Origin: Paenibacillus abyssi
GTDB lineage: Bacteria; Bacillota; Bacilli; Paenibacillales; Paenibacillaceae
NCBI RefSeq assembly: GCF_014640295.1
Contig: NZ_BMGR01000003.1
Location: 310,001 to 374,000, forward strand
Length of the DNA stretch: 64,000 nt
Reading direction: 5' to 3'
Below the pieces are notes generated by a model, which worked only from the letters and a program-made list of their open reading frames with translations, did not search any database and was not told where the DNA came from. The position numbers were made by a program, and so were the translations under genes. Below, piece after piece: positions 1 through 8,717 of this stretch (within the stretch, counting starts at the first letter, position 1; each line of letters starts with the position of its first letter).

Positions 1-1
1 T

Positions 2-568
2 AGTGTATTCGGACTGCTGCTGGCTGTGTTAGGCCGGTCGCGTGTAAAGGCCATACGTATGGCCGTATTCGGATTTGTGGAATTTATTCGCAGCACGCCT
101 CTTCTGGTGCAGTTGTTCTTCTTGTTCTACAGTATTCCTCTCTTGTTCGGCTTTTCTATGACAGCGTTCATGACAGGCGTAATCGGACTGGGACTGCATT
201 ACAGTACGTACATGTCGGAAGTGTATCGTTCCGGTATAGACGGGGTGGAGAAGGGACAATGGGAAGCGGCGCGTGCGCTCAATTTTTCCAAAGCGCGTAC
301 GTGGACCTCGGTTGTTCTGCCGCAAGCGCTCCCTCCGATTCTGCCGATTATGGGCAATTATTTGATTGTCATGTTTAAAGAAACGCCGCTGCTGGCCGCG
401 ATAACGGTAGTGGAGCTGCTGACAACAGCAAAAAACATCAACTCGATGGATTGGAGGCCGTTTGAGCCATACACCATTATTGGTTTGCTGTTCTTGGTGA
501 TCAGCCTGCTGGTATCATTGCTTGTCGGCATAATGGAAAAACATCTGGGAAAAAGACATACCCGCTAA
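2..568 (+). CDS. ehuD: Ectoine/hydroxyectoine-type ABC transporter permease EhuD (5' end outside window)
   Basis: This is an inner-membrane permease of the polar amino-acid ABC importer family. The frame is open to the left edge, so the N-terminus lies outside the window and the internal GTG at 26 is not the real start. The visible 188 residues contain hydrophobic membrane segments and the EAA loop (WEAARALNFSKARTW, then LPQALPPILP) that docks onto the ATPase. The EhuD assignment rests mainly on context, because an ABC ATPase and ectABCD follow on the same strand. As a family alone it could be any HisM/GlnP-type permease. It ends about 90 bases before the ATPase gene, consistent with one operon. 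Confidence 0.8.
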   Translation, partial: SVFGLLLAVLGRSRVKAIRMAVFGFVEFIRSTPLLVQLFFLFYSIPLLFGFSMTAFMTGVIGLGLHYSTYMSEVYRSGIDGVEKGQWEAARALNFSKARTWTSVVLPQALPPILPIMGNYLIVMFKETPLLAAITVVELLTTAKNINSMDWRPFEPYTIIGLLFLVISLLVSLLVGIMEKHLGKRHTR

Positions 569-660
569 GCCGGAGTGCCAAATGAATGTTTGCATTCAAA
601 TTCTAAGTTTTCAAATTTGAATAATTGGGTATATGTATAGGCAAGGAAGGGGTGAGACTG

Positions 661-1479
661 ATGAGCTTGACTATGGAAGAACAGGCGAAGCAGGTATCAG
701 TTGGCTCCGTCAATAAAGTTCCGATGGTGAAATATACCAATGTCATGAAATCGTTCGGTGACCTTGAAGTGCTGCATGGTATCGATCTGGAGATGCAGGC
801 TGGTGAGAAAATCGCTTTAATCGGACCGAGCGGATCAGGGAAAACGACGATTGGCCGAATGCTGATGACGCTTGAAGAACCGACATCCGGGACGATTGAG
901 GTCGAGGGCGAGCATCTGTGGCATGTGGAGAAAAAAGGTCGTTTGGTTCGGGCGAGTGAAGCGCATTTACATCAGATGCGGACGAAGATCGGCATGGTAT
1001 TTCAACATTTCAATCTTTTTCCGCATATGAAGGTACTGGGCAATGTAACGGAAGCGCCGCGTAAGGTGCTCGGTTTGTCCAAGGAAGAAGCAAATGATCG
1101 TGCCATCGAAATGCTGCGCAAGGTGGGACTCGCCGATAAGCTGGATGTCTATCCGGCCAAACTATCGGGTGGACAGAAGCAGCGTGTAGCGATTGCCAGA
1201 GCGCTCGTTATGCGTCCTAAGGTCATGGTGTTCGATGAGGTGACCTCGGCGCTTGATCCCGAGCTTGTGGGTGAAGTGCTCGCCGTCATTAAAGAGATCG
1301 CTGAGGAAGGCGAAATGGCGATGATGCTCATTACGCATGAAATGGATTTTGCCCGCGAGGTAGCCGACCGGGTCATCTTCGGCGCAGAAGGTCATATCGT
1401 GGAGCAGGGCCCGCCGGAGCAAATTTTCGAGAATCCGCAAAGCGAACGGCTGCAGTCGTTCTTAAAACGGATTCGCTAG
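661..1479 (+). CDS. ehuA: Ectoine/hydroxyectoine ABC transporter ATP-binding protein EhuA
   Basis: This is the cytoplasmic ATPase that drives the importer whose permease lies upstream. At 272 residues it has the full polar-amino-acid ATPase layout: Walker A GPSGSGKT near residues 55-62, the Q-loop in VFQHFNLFPH near 113-122, signature LSGGQ at 168-172, Walker B with FDEVTSALDP at 191-200, and a switch histidine in ITHEMDFA. I chose the ATG at 661 because AAGGAAGGGG sits just upstream; an in-frame ATG at 625 lacks a good ribosome site. The specific substrate is inferred from the directly following ectABCD genes. The sequence alone supports compatible-solute or amino-acid import. Confidence 0.85.
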   Translation: MSLTMEEQAKQVSVGSVNKVPMVKYTNVMKSFGDLEVLHGIDLEMQAGEKIALIGPSGSGKTTIGRMLMTLEEPTSGTIEVEGEHLWHVEKKGRLVRASEAHLHQMRTKIGMVFQHFNLFPHMKVLGNVTEAPRKVLGLSKEEANDRAIEMLRKVGLADKLDVYPAKLSGGQKQRVAIARALVMRPKVMVFDEVTSALDPELVGEVLAVIKEIAEEGEMAMMLITHEMDFAREVADRVIFGAEGHIVEQGPPEQIFENPQSERLQSFLKRIR

Positions 1480-1499
1480 GTAGTGAAAGGGGGTGCCGT

Positions 1500-2015
1500 A
1501 TGCAACAGGAACAGACGATTACGCTGCGACCTCCGGATAAGAAGGATGGCGCCGCCGTGTGGGAGCTCATAAGCAGTGCAGGAACGCTTGATCTGAACTC
1601 CGCCTATTGTTACTTGATGTTCTGCAATCTCTTTCAGGACACTTGTGTCATTGCGGAAGAGAAGGGTCAAACCGTCGGCTTCGTCTCCGCTTTTTTCCCG
1701 CCGGATCGTGAAAACTCGCTATTCGTGTGGCAGGTTGCAGTCGATCCGGAGGTTCGGGGAAGAGGCTTGGGGAAAGCGATGTTAAATGAACTGCTGAGCC
1801 GTCACGGTGCACAGCGTATTGTATTTATGGAAGCAACGGTAAGTCCTTCGAATGAAGCTTCCAGGCGGCTGTTTCAATCGGTCGCAGCAGCACACAGCTG
1901 CCCATTGGAAGTTATACATGAAGAGGGCTATCCAGCCGGACTGTTTCCGTCAGGTCATACCCATGAAGATGAACCGCTGCTTCGCATCGGTCCATTTCAT
2001 AAGAATAATACTTGA
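1500..2015 (+). CDS. ectA: L-2,4-diaminobutyrate acetyltransferase EctA
   Basis: This enzyme acetylates L-2,4-diaminobutyrate with acetyl-CoA, the second step of ectoine synthesis. The 171-residue protein is a single GNAT domain. The EctA-typical [13 protein letters not shown] stretch is near residue 30, and the acetyl-CoA pyrophosphate loop [15 protein letters not shown] is near 80-94. It follows ehuA by 20 bases with AAAGGGGG before the ATG, so it is probably translated from the same message. It is followed by ectB and ectC in the canonical order, which makes the assignment firm. Confidence 0.95.
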   Translation: MQQEQTITLRPPDKKDGAAVWELISSAGTLDLNSAYCYLMFCNLFQDTCVIAEEKGQTVGFVSAFFPPDRENSLFVWQVAVDPEVRGRGLGKAMLNELLSRHGAQRIVFMEATVSPSNEASRRLFQSVAAAHSCPLEVIHEEGYPAGLFPSGHTHEDEPLLRIGPFHKNNT

Positions 2016-2046
2016 AAATAAAATTTTAACTAATTGGAGGGATTTG

Positions 2047-3363
2047 GTGAGCAACCAAAAGCAAGAACAACCGTCGATGCAGGTGTTTGAACAACTGGAA
2101 TCCGAGGTGCGCAGTTACTGCCGCAGCTTCACAACCGTCTTTCATAAGGCGCAGAACGCCAGACTATGGGATACGAACGGCAAGGAGTATATTGATTTTT
2201 TTGCCGGTGCAGGCGCGTTGAACTATGGACATAACAATTCGGGAATCAAGCAAAAGCTGATCGATTATTTGCTGGAGGATGGCGTCACGCACAGTTTAGA
2301 TATGGCAACTCAGGCAAAGGAAACCTTCCTGAGTCGTTTTCAAAACTTGATTCTGAAACCGCGGGGGTTGGATTATAAAATCATGTTCCCCGGCCCGACA
2401 GGCACGAATTCTGTGGAAAGCGCGATGAAAATCGCCCGCAAAGTAACAGGGCGGACGGAGATCATCAGCTTTACGAATGCCTTTCATGGCATGTCGCTCG
2501 GTTCTCTGTCGGCGACGGGCAACCAATTTAAACGCAAAGGGGCAGGCGTCTATTTGCCTTATGCAACCTTTATGCCGTATGACGGCTACTTCGGCCAGTC
2601 GGTGAATACGGCTGCTTATATGGAGAAGCTTCTGGACGATCCTGGTAGCGGCGTTGAAATTCCGGCGGCTGTCATACTCGAAACCGTTCAAGGTGAAGGC
2701 GGCTTGAATGCCGCAAGCGATGAATGGCTTCGTGAAATCGAACGGATTTGCCGCGAGCGCGACATTATGTTGATTGTGGACGATGTGCAGATGGGATGCG
2801 GCAGAACCGGCACGTTCTTCAGCTTTGAGGATGCAGGCATTAACCCGGATATCGTATGCTTATCCAAATCGATCGGCGGCTTTGGCTTGCCGATGGCGTT
2901 AACGCTGATCAAACCGGAGTACGATATTTGGAATCCGGGCGAGCATAACGGCACGTTCCGCGGAAATAATCTCGGATTTGTAGCGGCGTCGGAAGCGCTT
3001 GATTATTGGGTCGACAGTGATTTTGAACCGCAGATTGCCAGGAAAGCGAATATGATACGCAGATCGCTTGAGCAAATGCTGCTTGTGCATCCGGGTGTCG
3101 ATGCTGAGATCAGAGGCAAAGGGCTTATTCAAGGGATCGCATTCGCTGAGCCTGAGCTCGCTTCCGAGCTGTGCACCGAAGCCTTCAAGCGCGGCATTAT
3201 TATGGAAACTTCCGGACCGAGGGACGAGGTTGCCAAACTTATGCCGCCTCTGACGATTGAACAGGAATTGTTGGAGCGCGGCCTTCGGGTTGTGAGAGAA
3301 GCAATGAACGAGATGATGGAGCAAAAACAGAAGTCCGCACCGGAGCTACAGCTGCAAACCTAA
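2047..3363 (+). CDS. ectB: Diaminobutyrate--2-oxoglutarate transaminase EctB
   Basis: This PLP-dependent class III aminotransferase converts aspartate semialdehyde and glutamate to L-2,4-diaminobutyrate, the first committed step of ectoine synthesis. The 438-residue protein has the cofactor aspartate in VDDVQ near 244-248 and the Schiff-base lysine in [10 protein letters not shown] (K274), followed by the EctB-like [15 protein letters not shown]. The GTG at 2047 fits GGAGG at 2036-2040. The frame stays open upstream to an ATG at 1852 inside ectA, but that start would overlap ectA by more than 160 bases and lacks a ribosome site. A TTG at 2044 is also possible. Confidence 0.95.
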   Translation: MSNQKQEQPSMQVFEQLESEVRSYCRSFTTVFHKAQNARLWDTNGKEYIDFFAGAGALNYGHNNSGIKQKLIDYLLEDGVTHSLDMATQAKETFLSRFQNLILKPRGLDYKIMFPGPTGTNSVESAMKIARKVTGRTEIISFTNAFHGMSLGSLSATGNQFKRKGAGVYLPYATFMPYDGYFGQSVNTAAYMEKLLDDPGSGVEIPAAVILETVQGEGGLNAASDEWLREIERICRERDIMLIVDDVQMGCGRTGTFFSFEDAGINPDIVCLSKSIGGFGLPMALTLIKPEYDIWNPGEHNGTFRGNNLGFVAASEALDYWVDSDFEPQIARKANMIRRSLEQMLLVHPGVDAEIRGKGLIQGIAFAEPELASELCTEAFKRGIIMETSGPRDEVAKLMPPLTIEQELLERGLRVVREAMNEMMEQKQKSAPELQLQT

Positions 3364-3385
3364 ATCGGAGGGAGACATTCTTTGC

Positions 3386-3766
3386 ATGATTGTTAAACAT
3401 TTGGAAGATATTATCAATACACAGGACGATATCGATACCGCTACATGGAACGCCCGGCGATTGTTGTTAAAGAAGGATCATATGGGATTCTCGATGCACG
3501 ATACGATTATTAAAGAAGGCACAGAAACATGGATCTGGTACAAACACCATGTAGAAGCCGTCTATTGTATTGAAGGCGAAGGCGAGATTGAGCCAGAGGG
3601 CGGACCGGTTTATCCGATTCGTCCGGGCACGCTCTATGCGCTCGACGGCCATGAGAAGCATTGGCTTAGAGCGACAAAGCAGATGCGGATGATCTGCGTT
3701 TTTAATCCTCCGCTTACAGGGCGCGAGGTACATGATAAAGAAGGCATCTATCCGCTCCTTGACTAG
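3386..3766 (+). CDS. ectC: L-ectoine synthase EctC
   Basis: EctC closes the ring of N-acetyl-diaminobutyrate by eliminating water, giving ectoine. The 126-residue cupin begins with the typical MIVKHLEDI. It carries the metal and substrate pocket features TWIWYKHHVEAVYCIEGEGEIE near 48-69 and LDGHEKHWLRA near 89-99, which hold the conserved His and Glu ligands. It follows ectB by 22 bases with GGAGGG upstream. Length and order match the family. Confidence 0.96.
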   Translation: MIVKHLEDIINTQDDIDTATWNARRLLLKKDHMGFSMHDTIIKEGTETWIWYKHHVEAVYCIEGEGEIEPEGGPVYPIRPGTLYALDGHEKHWLRATKQMRMICVFNPPLTGREVHDKEGIYPLLD

Positions 3767-3846
3767 AGGAGTGGTGCTGAACCATATAAATGTTCTGTCA
3801 AAACGTTTAATTAGTTGAAGGAAGAAAAAAGGAGGATGTTCAAAAC

Positions 3847-4746
3847 ATGCCTGTAAATACGGAAGTTAAAACTATAGTGGATAAGTATCCATCGAGAATT
3901 AGTGCCGAGCCGGAAATGATTGACCGCAAAGATCCGGTTGTCTATTCGGAGTGGACGGAGGACAGCTTGATCACGAAGGAACAGTCGGACTTTTATGAGC
4001 AGAACGGTTACCTGATGATCGAGAGCTTCTTCTCTGATGAAGAGATCGCCGAGTGGCGGGCGGAGCTCTCCCGCCTTCAGGAAGAATATCGCACGAAAGC
4101 TGCCGATGAAGTGATTCGGGAGCCGGGCGGCGATGAGGTGCGTTCGATCTTTGCCATTCACTATAGCAATGAAGTATTCAAGCGTGTGTCCGAGCATCCG
4201 CGATTAAAAAAGGTCATCGGGCATTTGCTCGGAGGCGAAACGTATATCCATCAATCCCGCATTAATTATAAGCCGGGCTTCACTGGAAAAGAATTTTACT
4301 GGCATTCCGATTTTGAAACGTGGCATGTTGAGGATGGGATGCCTTCGATGCGGGCGCTCAGCTGTTCCATCGCGCTCGAAGACAACCATCACTACAATGG
4401 ACCGCTGCTTGTTGTTCCCGGTTCGCACAAAAAATTCATTACCTGTGTAGGCCAAACGCCTGAGGATCATTACAAAGAATCGCTTCGGCGTCAGGATTAT
4501 GGTGTTCCGGATCCGGAGAGCTTAACGAAGATCGTTCAGGAAGGCGGAATTGATACCGCTGTCGGTAAAGCTGGTTCGATTGTATTGTTTGATTGCAATA
4601 CGATGCATGGCTCCAACAGCAATATTACCCCGCTGCCCCGCAGTAACGTTTTTTTGGTCTATAATAGTGTGGAAAACCGCCTGGTAGAGCCTTTCTCCGG
4701 CCAGAAGCCACGCCCCGGGTTTATTGCAACCCGTGAACATCGATGA
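3847..4746 (+). CDS. ectD: Ectoine 5-hydroxylase EctD
   Basis: This Fe(II)/2-oxoglutarate-dependent dioxygenase of the PhyH superfamily converts ectoine to 5-hydroxyectoine. The protein has 299 residues. The family signature FYWHSDFETWHVEDGMPSMR is at 150-169, giving iron ligands H153 and D155, with the third ligand H254 in NTMHGSNSN. AAAGGAGG precedes the ATG. The gap of about 80 bases after ectC is the largest inside the ect genes and could hold a secondary promoter, though I see no clear one. Its stop codon overlaps the ATG of the next gene, so the operon continues past hydroxyectoine synthesis. Confidence 0.96.
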   Translation: MPVNTEVKTIVDKYPSRISAEPEMIDRKDPVVYSEWTEDSLITKEQSDFYEQNGYLMIESFFSDEEIAEWRAELSRLQEEYRTKAADEVIREPGGDEVRSIFAIHYSNEVFKRVSEHPRLKKVIGHLLGGETYIHQSRINYKPGFTGKEFYWHSDFETWHVEDGMPSMRALSCSIALEDNHHYNGPLLVVPGSHKKFITCVGQTPEDHYKESLRRQDYGVPDPESLTKIVQEGGIDTAVGKAGSIVLFDCNTMHGSNSNITPLPRSNVFLVYNSVENRLVEPFSGQKPRPGFIATREHR

Positions 4747-5264
4747 TATCCTGGACACTTATTGCGACCATTGTCGCCATTAACGTTGTTTATGTTTCCA
4801 TCTTTACGCTGCGCCTCATTCTGGTCATCAAAGGCCGGAAGGGCGCGGCTTCTTTATTAGCTATGGCCGAAGTGTTCATTTATTTGACCGGCTTGAATCT
4901 GGTGCTCAGCAATCTGGATAACCCGATTAATATGGCCGCTTACTGTATCGGTTTTGGACTAGGTGTATATCTTGGCAGTAAGATTGAAGAATATTTGGCG
5001 CTAGGTTACTTGGTGGTACAAGTGATTGTAGATTCATTGGCGACAGATCTGCCCAACAGGCTAAGAGACCTTGGCTACGGCGTCACGTCGTGGTTAGGTG
5101 ACGGCAGAGACGGCAAGCGGCTTGTCATGCAGGTATTGGTAAAGCGCAGCAATGAACGAAGATTAATGGATACATTGAACCAGCTGGCACCGAAGGCCTT
5201 TGTCATTTCTCATGAACCGAAGCAATTTAAGGGCGGTTTTTGGGCCAAGCTCACCAATCGTTAA
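4743..5264 (+). CDS. UPF0316 membrane protein (DUF5698 + DUF2179)
   Basis: This 173-residue protein has about three N-terminal hydrophobic segments (residues about 5-27, 37-57, 62-80), the DUF5698 part. A soluble C-terminal DUF2179-like domain of about 70 residues follows (LPNRLRDLGYGVTSWLGDGRDGKRLVMQVLVKR). DUF2179 domains are suspected small-ligand or nucleotide sensors, but no function is established. Its ATG lies inside the ectD stop (ATGA overlap), so translation should be coupled to ectD. Placement at the end of an ectoine operon suggests a link to osmoadaptation; that is inference. Confidence 0.85.
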   Translation: MISWTLIATIVAINVVYVSIFTLRLILVIKGRKGAASLLAMAEVFIYLTGLNLVLSNLDNPINMAAYCIGFGLGVYLGSKIEEYLALGYLVVQVIVDSLATDLPNRLRDLGYGVTSWLGDGRDGKRLVMQVLVKRSNERRLMDTLNQLAPKAFVISHEPKQFKGGFWAKLTNR

Positions 5265-5277
5265 TAGGAAGAAATAC

Positions 5278-5311
5278 GGGCATCATCCTTATCCAAGGGG
5301 ATGCCTTTTTC
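5278..5311 (+). terminator. Rho-independent terminator of the ehu-ect operon
   Basis: A GGCATC / GATGCC stem with extra pairs near the loop is followed by a T-rich run. It lies 14 bases after the UPF0316 stop and closes the osmoprotection operon before the DGQHR genes. Confidence 0.75.
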
Positions 5312-5464
5312 TTTTGTCTAAAAAATCATAATTGCGCAAAAATCAGCATACAAATCCGTATTCTAAAGCGGAAAATGATGATGTAAATATCAAGACCGTT
5401 TTATTATAATTGGAAGTTAAAGAGTGACGCAAAGCAGTGATTATATAAAAGGAGTGAATTTATT

Positions 5465-6601
5465 TTGGATACGATTGAATCCTTATCCGATCTGATTTCA
5501 CAGCATAAGAGCGCCTCGTATGTGGAAGTGCCGGGGGCATTAGCGCGAACCTTCGGACAGACTACGTTGTCTACAACTTTACCGATGAGCAAGCTGTTTT
5601 CCATTTACGAAATTGATCTGGAAGTACAGCGCCAACTTATCCCTCAAAATTTATCCAAATTAATGGACTACATCCTGTTGTATCTTGAACACAGACAGAC
5701 CGTTTACTTCCCGGGAATTATCTTGTCCGCCCGCGGGGCCGGCCAATATGACGCAGAGTCGAAGACATTGAATTTACAGCCGATGGAAAAATGTTATGTC
5801 GTTGACGGCCAGCATCGTTTGGCTGCATTCCGCAGATTAATGGAAACGCTTCAAAGCAATATGGCCAGAGCCAAAGACCGCAGGGAATATGAACGCATGG
5901 AAGAAGTTACGGAGAGGCTGCGCAAGCTGTATGACTTTCCGATGTCCGTCATGATATATTTGGACATCAACGCCAAGCAAGAGCGGCAATTGTTCTCCGA
6001 CATTAATAAGCTGCCCCGAAAAATTGGCGGTAACCTTGCAGTTCTGCGTGATCAACGCCGTTATTATCATGTCATGGCGACACGCCTTGTGGAGGAATAT
6101 CCGGTGATGCAGGAAATTCCGATCGATATGTACTCTGAGCGGGGGAAAGCGCCGTCCTATTTATTCAGTTACCATCTGGTCATCGAACTGGCCATTGCCC
6201 TGCAGGAAGGAAGATTGAAATCGGCGGCCCGGAATAACGGTTACCATTATACGGAGCATGAATTAAAAACAGGTATGGATCAAGCCGGCGAGTACTTTGG
6301 CATGCTGCTGCACTATTTGCCTAAGCCCGAAAAATCAGTCATATGCTGGTCCGAAAATATTCAAATTGCGCTCGCACTGTTCTTTCATGAGGAAGCCTAT
6401 AAATCGCTGCAGTTTAATAAATACGCATTAGCCCATTCTATGAAAATTTTACCGCATATACCATGGCAGGAAATTTACAAGGATGACGAGAAGGACCGGC
6501 TGCCCCGCAGAAGCCGGATTATGAAAGCCTATCAGTTTATCCGCGGCTTTTATAATGATCAGCATATGTCTCTGATCACTGATAAGGAGGCGGCTGAATA
6601 A
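5465..6601 (+). CDS. DGQHR-domain (DndB-like) protein, first of pair
   Basis: This 378-residue protein carries the defining DGQHR motif at 114-118 in VVDGQHRLAAFRRL. A second conserved block, QLFSDINKLPRKIGG, lies near 178-192. This layout is seen in DndB, the regulator of DNA phosphorothioation systems, and in the wider DGQHR family, some members of which resemble ParB-like nucleases. The start is a TTG at 5465 behind AAAAGGAG; the later ATG at 5585 would remove 40 residues. No dndA, C, D, E or dpt gene is in the window. Its stop overlaps the next ATG (TAATG), so the two DGQHR proteins are probably co-translated. The molecular function is unknown. Confidence 0.8.
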   Translation: MDTIESLSDLISQHKSASYVEVPGALARTFGQTTLSTTLPMSKLFSIYEIDLEVQRQLIPQNLSKLMDYILLYLEHRQTVYFPGIILSARGAGQYDAESKTLNLQPMEKCYVVDGQHRLAAFRRLMETLQSNMARAKDRREYERMEEVTERLRKLYDFPMSVMIYLDINAKQERQLFSDINKLPRKIGGNLAVLRDQRRYYHVMATRLVEEYPVMQEIPIDMYSERGKAPSYLFSYHLVIELAIALQEGRLKSAARNNGYHYTEHELKTGMDQAGEYFGMLLHYLPKPEKSVICWSENIQIALALFFHEEAYKSLQFNKYALAHSMKILPHIPWQEIYKDDEKDRLPRRSRIMKAYQFIRGFYNDQHMSLITDKEAAE

Positions 6602-7752
6602 TGGACGGATTACGATTGCAAATGGCGATACATCCATACTGCGATAAATATGGGGTAGCGACTGTCTCACTGCGTGTGCAGGATTTGTTGAACTACACTT
6701 CGGTTGACCCGATGGTCCAACGTAAGCTGAGTGCGATGCAGCTTAGAAAAATTGCCAACTATTTGCAGGAACGGGAGTTGGATCACGTTTTCTTCGGACC
6801 GGTAACTTTATCGCTGAGGGAAGTGAACAAGCTTGCGCGCGATGGTGAGCAAGTTATTCTGAGGCATGGCTCAAAGCTGAGCATACTCGATGGACAGCAT
6901 CGTATTCTTGCGCTTGGTTATGTGAATGAACAATTATTGAAGGAAGTCCGCAAAGTAGAGCGCAAAGCTTCCCAATTAAAGATAAAATGCCGCAGGGCAC
7001 CGAAGGACCTTGCGTTGGCGGAGGAGCTTGAGCAAACGGAGGGGCTGATCGCCGAGATTGAGGCAAGAAGGCTGGACTTAACCGAAAGCGAGCTGTCGGT
7101 TCAATTATTTATTGGCCTGAACGAGGAGGAAGAGAAGCAGCTGTTCGGCGATATTAACTCCAAGGTGCAGCTTGTGAGCAAGGAGCTTGGTCACTCCTTC
7201 GACTCTACCGATCCGCTGAATCTTGTCATGCAGCAGGTCGCCGATCATAACGAACTGCTCAAATCGGCGGGAATTGAACGCAGAAACAATCTGACTTCAT
7301 TTAACAAAAATTATACGTGCTTCAGCTGGCTCTATTCTACGGCAACCTTACTGTTCACGGGAAAAATGCAGCCGTCTTATGAAATGGCGCGGCGGATTCG
7401 CTCCGATCTTGCATCGCATGTGGAGATGCTGCATCAATTTATAAATGGTGTGCTGCCCCATCTGCCTGAACAGCCCGGGTTGTCACAATATATTACATCT
7501 ACACGGGTTGTGCAGGAAAGCATTGCATTATATGCTCATGATTTTCTGTATAAGGATGGCAAATACAATCCGGATTGGACGGCATGTTTGAATGTTATCG
7601 CCGATTTCGATTGGACGCATCAAAATGAAGAACTTGAACAGCGATTCGGCCGGATGGATAACGGAAAATTGAATTTGGTTCACGAAAAATCGATGCGTAA
7701 GCATAGCCGATTTGCCGAATTTTTGCATGAAAAAAATCTAGTTTCCCAGTAA
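6601..7752 (+). CDS. DGQHR-domain (DndB-like) protein, second of pair
   Basis: The 383 residues contain DGQHR at 97-101 in SILDGQHRILALGYV. A Lys/Arg/Glu-rich stretch at about 110-160 is probably helical or coiled coil. The second family block LFGDINSKVQLVSKEL lies near 181-196. It is a distant paralogue of the upstream gene rather than a copy; similarity is confined to the motif blocks. The one-base overlap implies coupled translation and probably a heteromeric or jointly acting pair. No operon partner lies downstream, since the next gene has its own spacing and a secretion signal. Function unassigned. Confidence 0.8.
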   Translation: MDGLRLQMAIHPYCDKYGVATVSLRVQDLLNYTSVDPMVQRKLSAMQLRKIANYLQERELDHVFFGPVTLSLREVNKLARDGEQVILRHGSKLSILDGQHRILALGYVNEQLLKEVRKVERKASQLKIKCRRAPKDLALAEELEQTEGLIAEIEARRLDLTESELSVQLFIGLNEEEEKQLFGDINSKVQLVSKELGHSFDSTDPLNLVMQQVADHNELLKSAGIERRNNLTSFNKNYTCFSWLYSTATLLFTGKMQPSYEMARRIRSDLASHVEMLHQFINGVLPHLPEQPGLSQYITSTRVVQESIALYAHDFLYKDGKYNPDWTACLNVIADFDWTHQNEELEQRFGRMDNGKLNLVHEKSMRKHSRFAEFLHEKNLVSQ

Positions 7753-7853
7753 ATTTCCAATATTTACGGCATGAAACCTTCCGTCTGGCGTGTTAATATG
7801 AAGGACGTCGAGTTAGACAACCTACTACACAGAACACGAGGAGGAAGGTCTTC

Positions 7854-8579
7854 ATGAAAAAACAACTTAATCGTGGAATCGCGGGTATGTTGGTCGCAGG
7901 GATGATCGTGGCCGGAGGGGGAGTGGCTGCAAAGCCTGTGGAAGCTGCAGCGGCAGTGAACGCTTATCCTTATACGTACACGATAACAAGCGGTGACTCG
8001 TTATACCAATTGGCAAACAAATACGGCGTTGATCTGGATAAGCTGATTGCGTCTTATCCGCTGCTTAACAATCCAAATTGGAAACCCGTCACACAAAAAC
8101 CGGTAACTCAAAAACCAGTAACTCAAAAACCAGTAACTCAAAAACCAGTAACTCAAAAACCGGTGAATACGCCTCCTGCTGGCAACGCGGGAAGCGGGAG
8201 CGTTGTGAATCAAGATGCATTTGCCGCGCAAGTCGTAAAATTAGTGAATCAGGAGCGCGCCAAAGCAGGCCTGCCTGCGCTTGTCTCTGATCCGGCTTTG
8301 ACCCGAGTTGCGATGGATAAGGCGAAGGACATGTATAATAATAACTATTTCAGCCATACTTCTCCGACCTACGGTTCGCCTTTTGATATGATGCGCTCCT
8401 ATGGGATCCAATATTCGTATGCGGGCGAGAATATCGCGAGTGGACAACAATCGCCACAGCAGGTCATGAATTCATGGATGAACAGTTCCGGACACCGTGC
8501 AAACATTATGAGCAAAAACTTCAAGAAAATCGGAGTCGCCTATTACAAAGGTGAATGGGTACAGATGTTCATTGCTTAA
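7854..8579 (+). CDS. Secreted LysM-CAP (SCP/YkwD-like) protein
   Basis: The 241-residue exported protein has a signal peptide (KKQLNRGIAGML, then a hydrophobic core ending near the VEAAA region, residue about 33). A LysM-like wall-binding module follows (YTITSGDSLYQLANKYGVDLDKLI, about 44-67), then five KPVTQ repeats (77-101), and a C-terminal CAP domain from about 125 (LVNQERAKAGLPAL, FSHTSPTYGSPFDMM, YAGENIASG, SGHRANIM). Bacterial CAP proteins are abundant in spore formers and are linked to the wall or spore surface; the activity is not settled. AGGAGGAAGG precedes the ATG. A strong terminator follows, so it is probably monocistronic. Confidence 0.9.
   Translation: MKKQLNRGIAGMLVAGMIVAGGGVAAKPVEAAAAVNAYPYTYTITSGDSLYQLANKYGVDLDKLIASYPLLNNPNWKPVTQKPVTQKPVTQKPVTQKPVTQKPVNTPPAGNAGSGSVVNQDAFAAQVVKLVNQERAKAGLPALVSDPALTRVAMDKAKDMYNNNYFSHTSPTYGSPFDMMRSYGIQYSYAGENIASGQQSPQQVMNSWMNSSGHRANIMSKNFKKIGVAYYKGEWVQMFIA
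8082..8156 (+). repeat. Five tandem 15-bp units encoding KPVTQ
   Basis: Five in-frame copies encode KPVTQ. Copies two to five are almost identical while the first has diverged synonymously. It forms the linker between the LysM and CAP modules and, being in frame, could change copy number without breaking the protein. Confidence 0.95.
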
Positions 8580-8604
8580 TTTACAGATTATAAACATTGT
8601 GCAA

Positions 8605-8643
8605 AAAGACTTGACCGGCTTCGGCCGGTTAAGTCTTTTTTTA
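8605..8643 (+). terminator. Rho-independent terminator after the CAP gene
   Basis: A stem of AAGACTT/ACCGGC with its complement, loop TTC, is followed by eight or more T residues. It sits 26 bases after the CAP stop codon. Confidence 0.9.
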
Positions 8644-8717
8644 CACTTTACAACCCAATAGCAGAGGATTACCATTAGGGAAGTGCCAGATTTTATCAAT
8701 GAAAAGGAGAAGCTGCC

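Noticed and set aside
1852-2046. N-terminal extension of ectB inside ectA
   Set aside because: It overlaps ectA in another frame; GGAGG at 2036 points to the GTG at 2047, which gives the usual EctB length.
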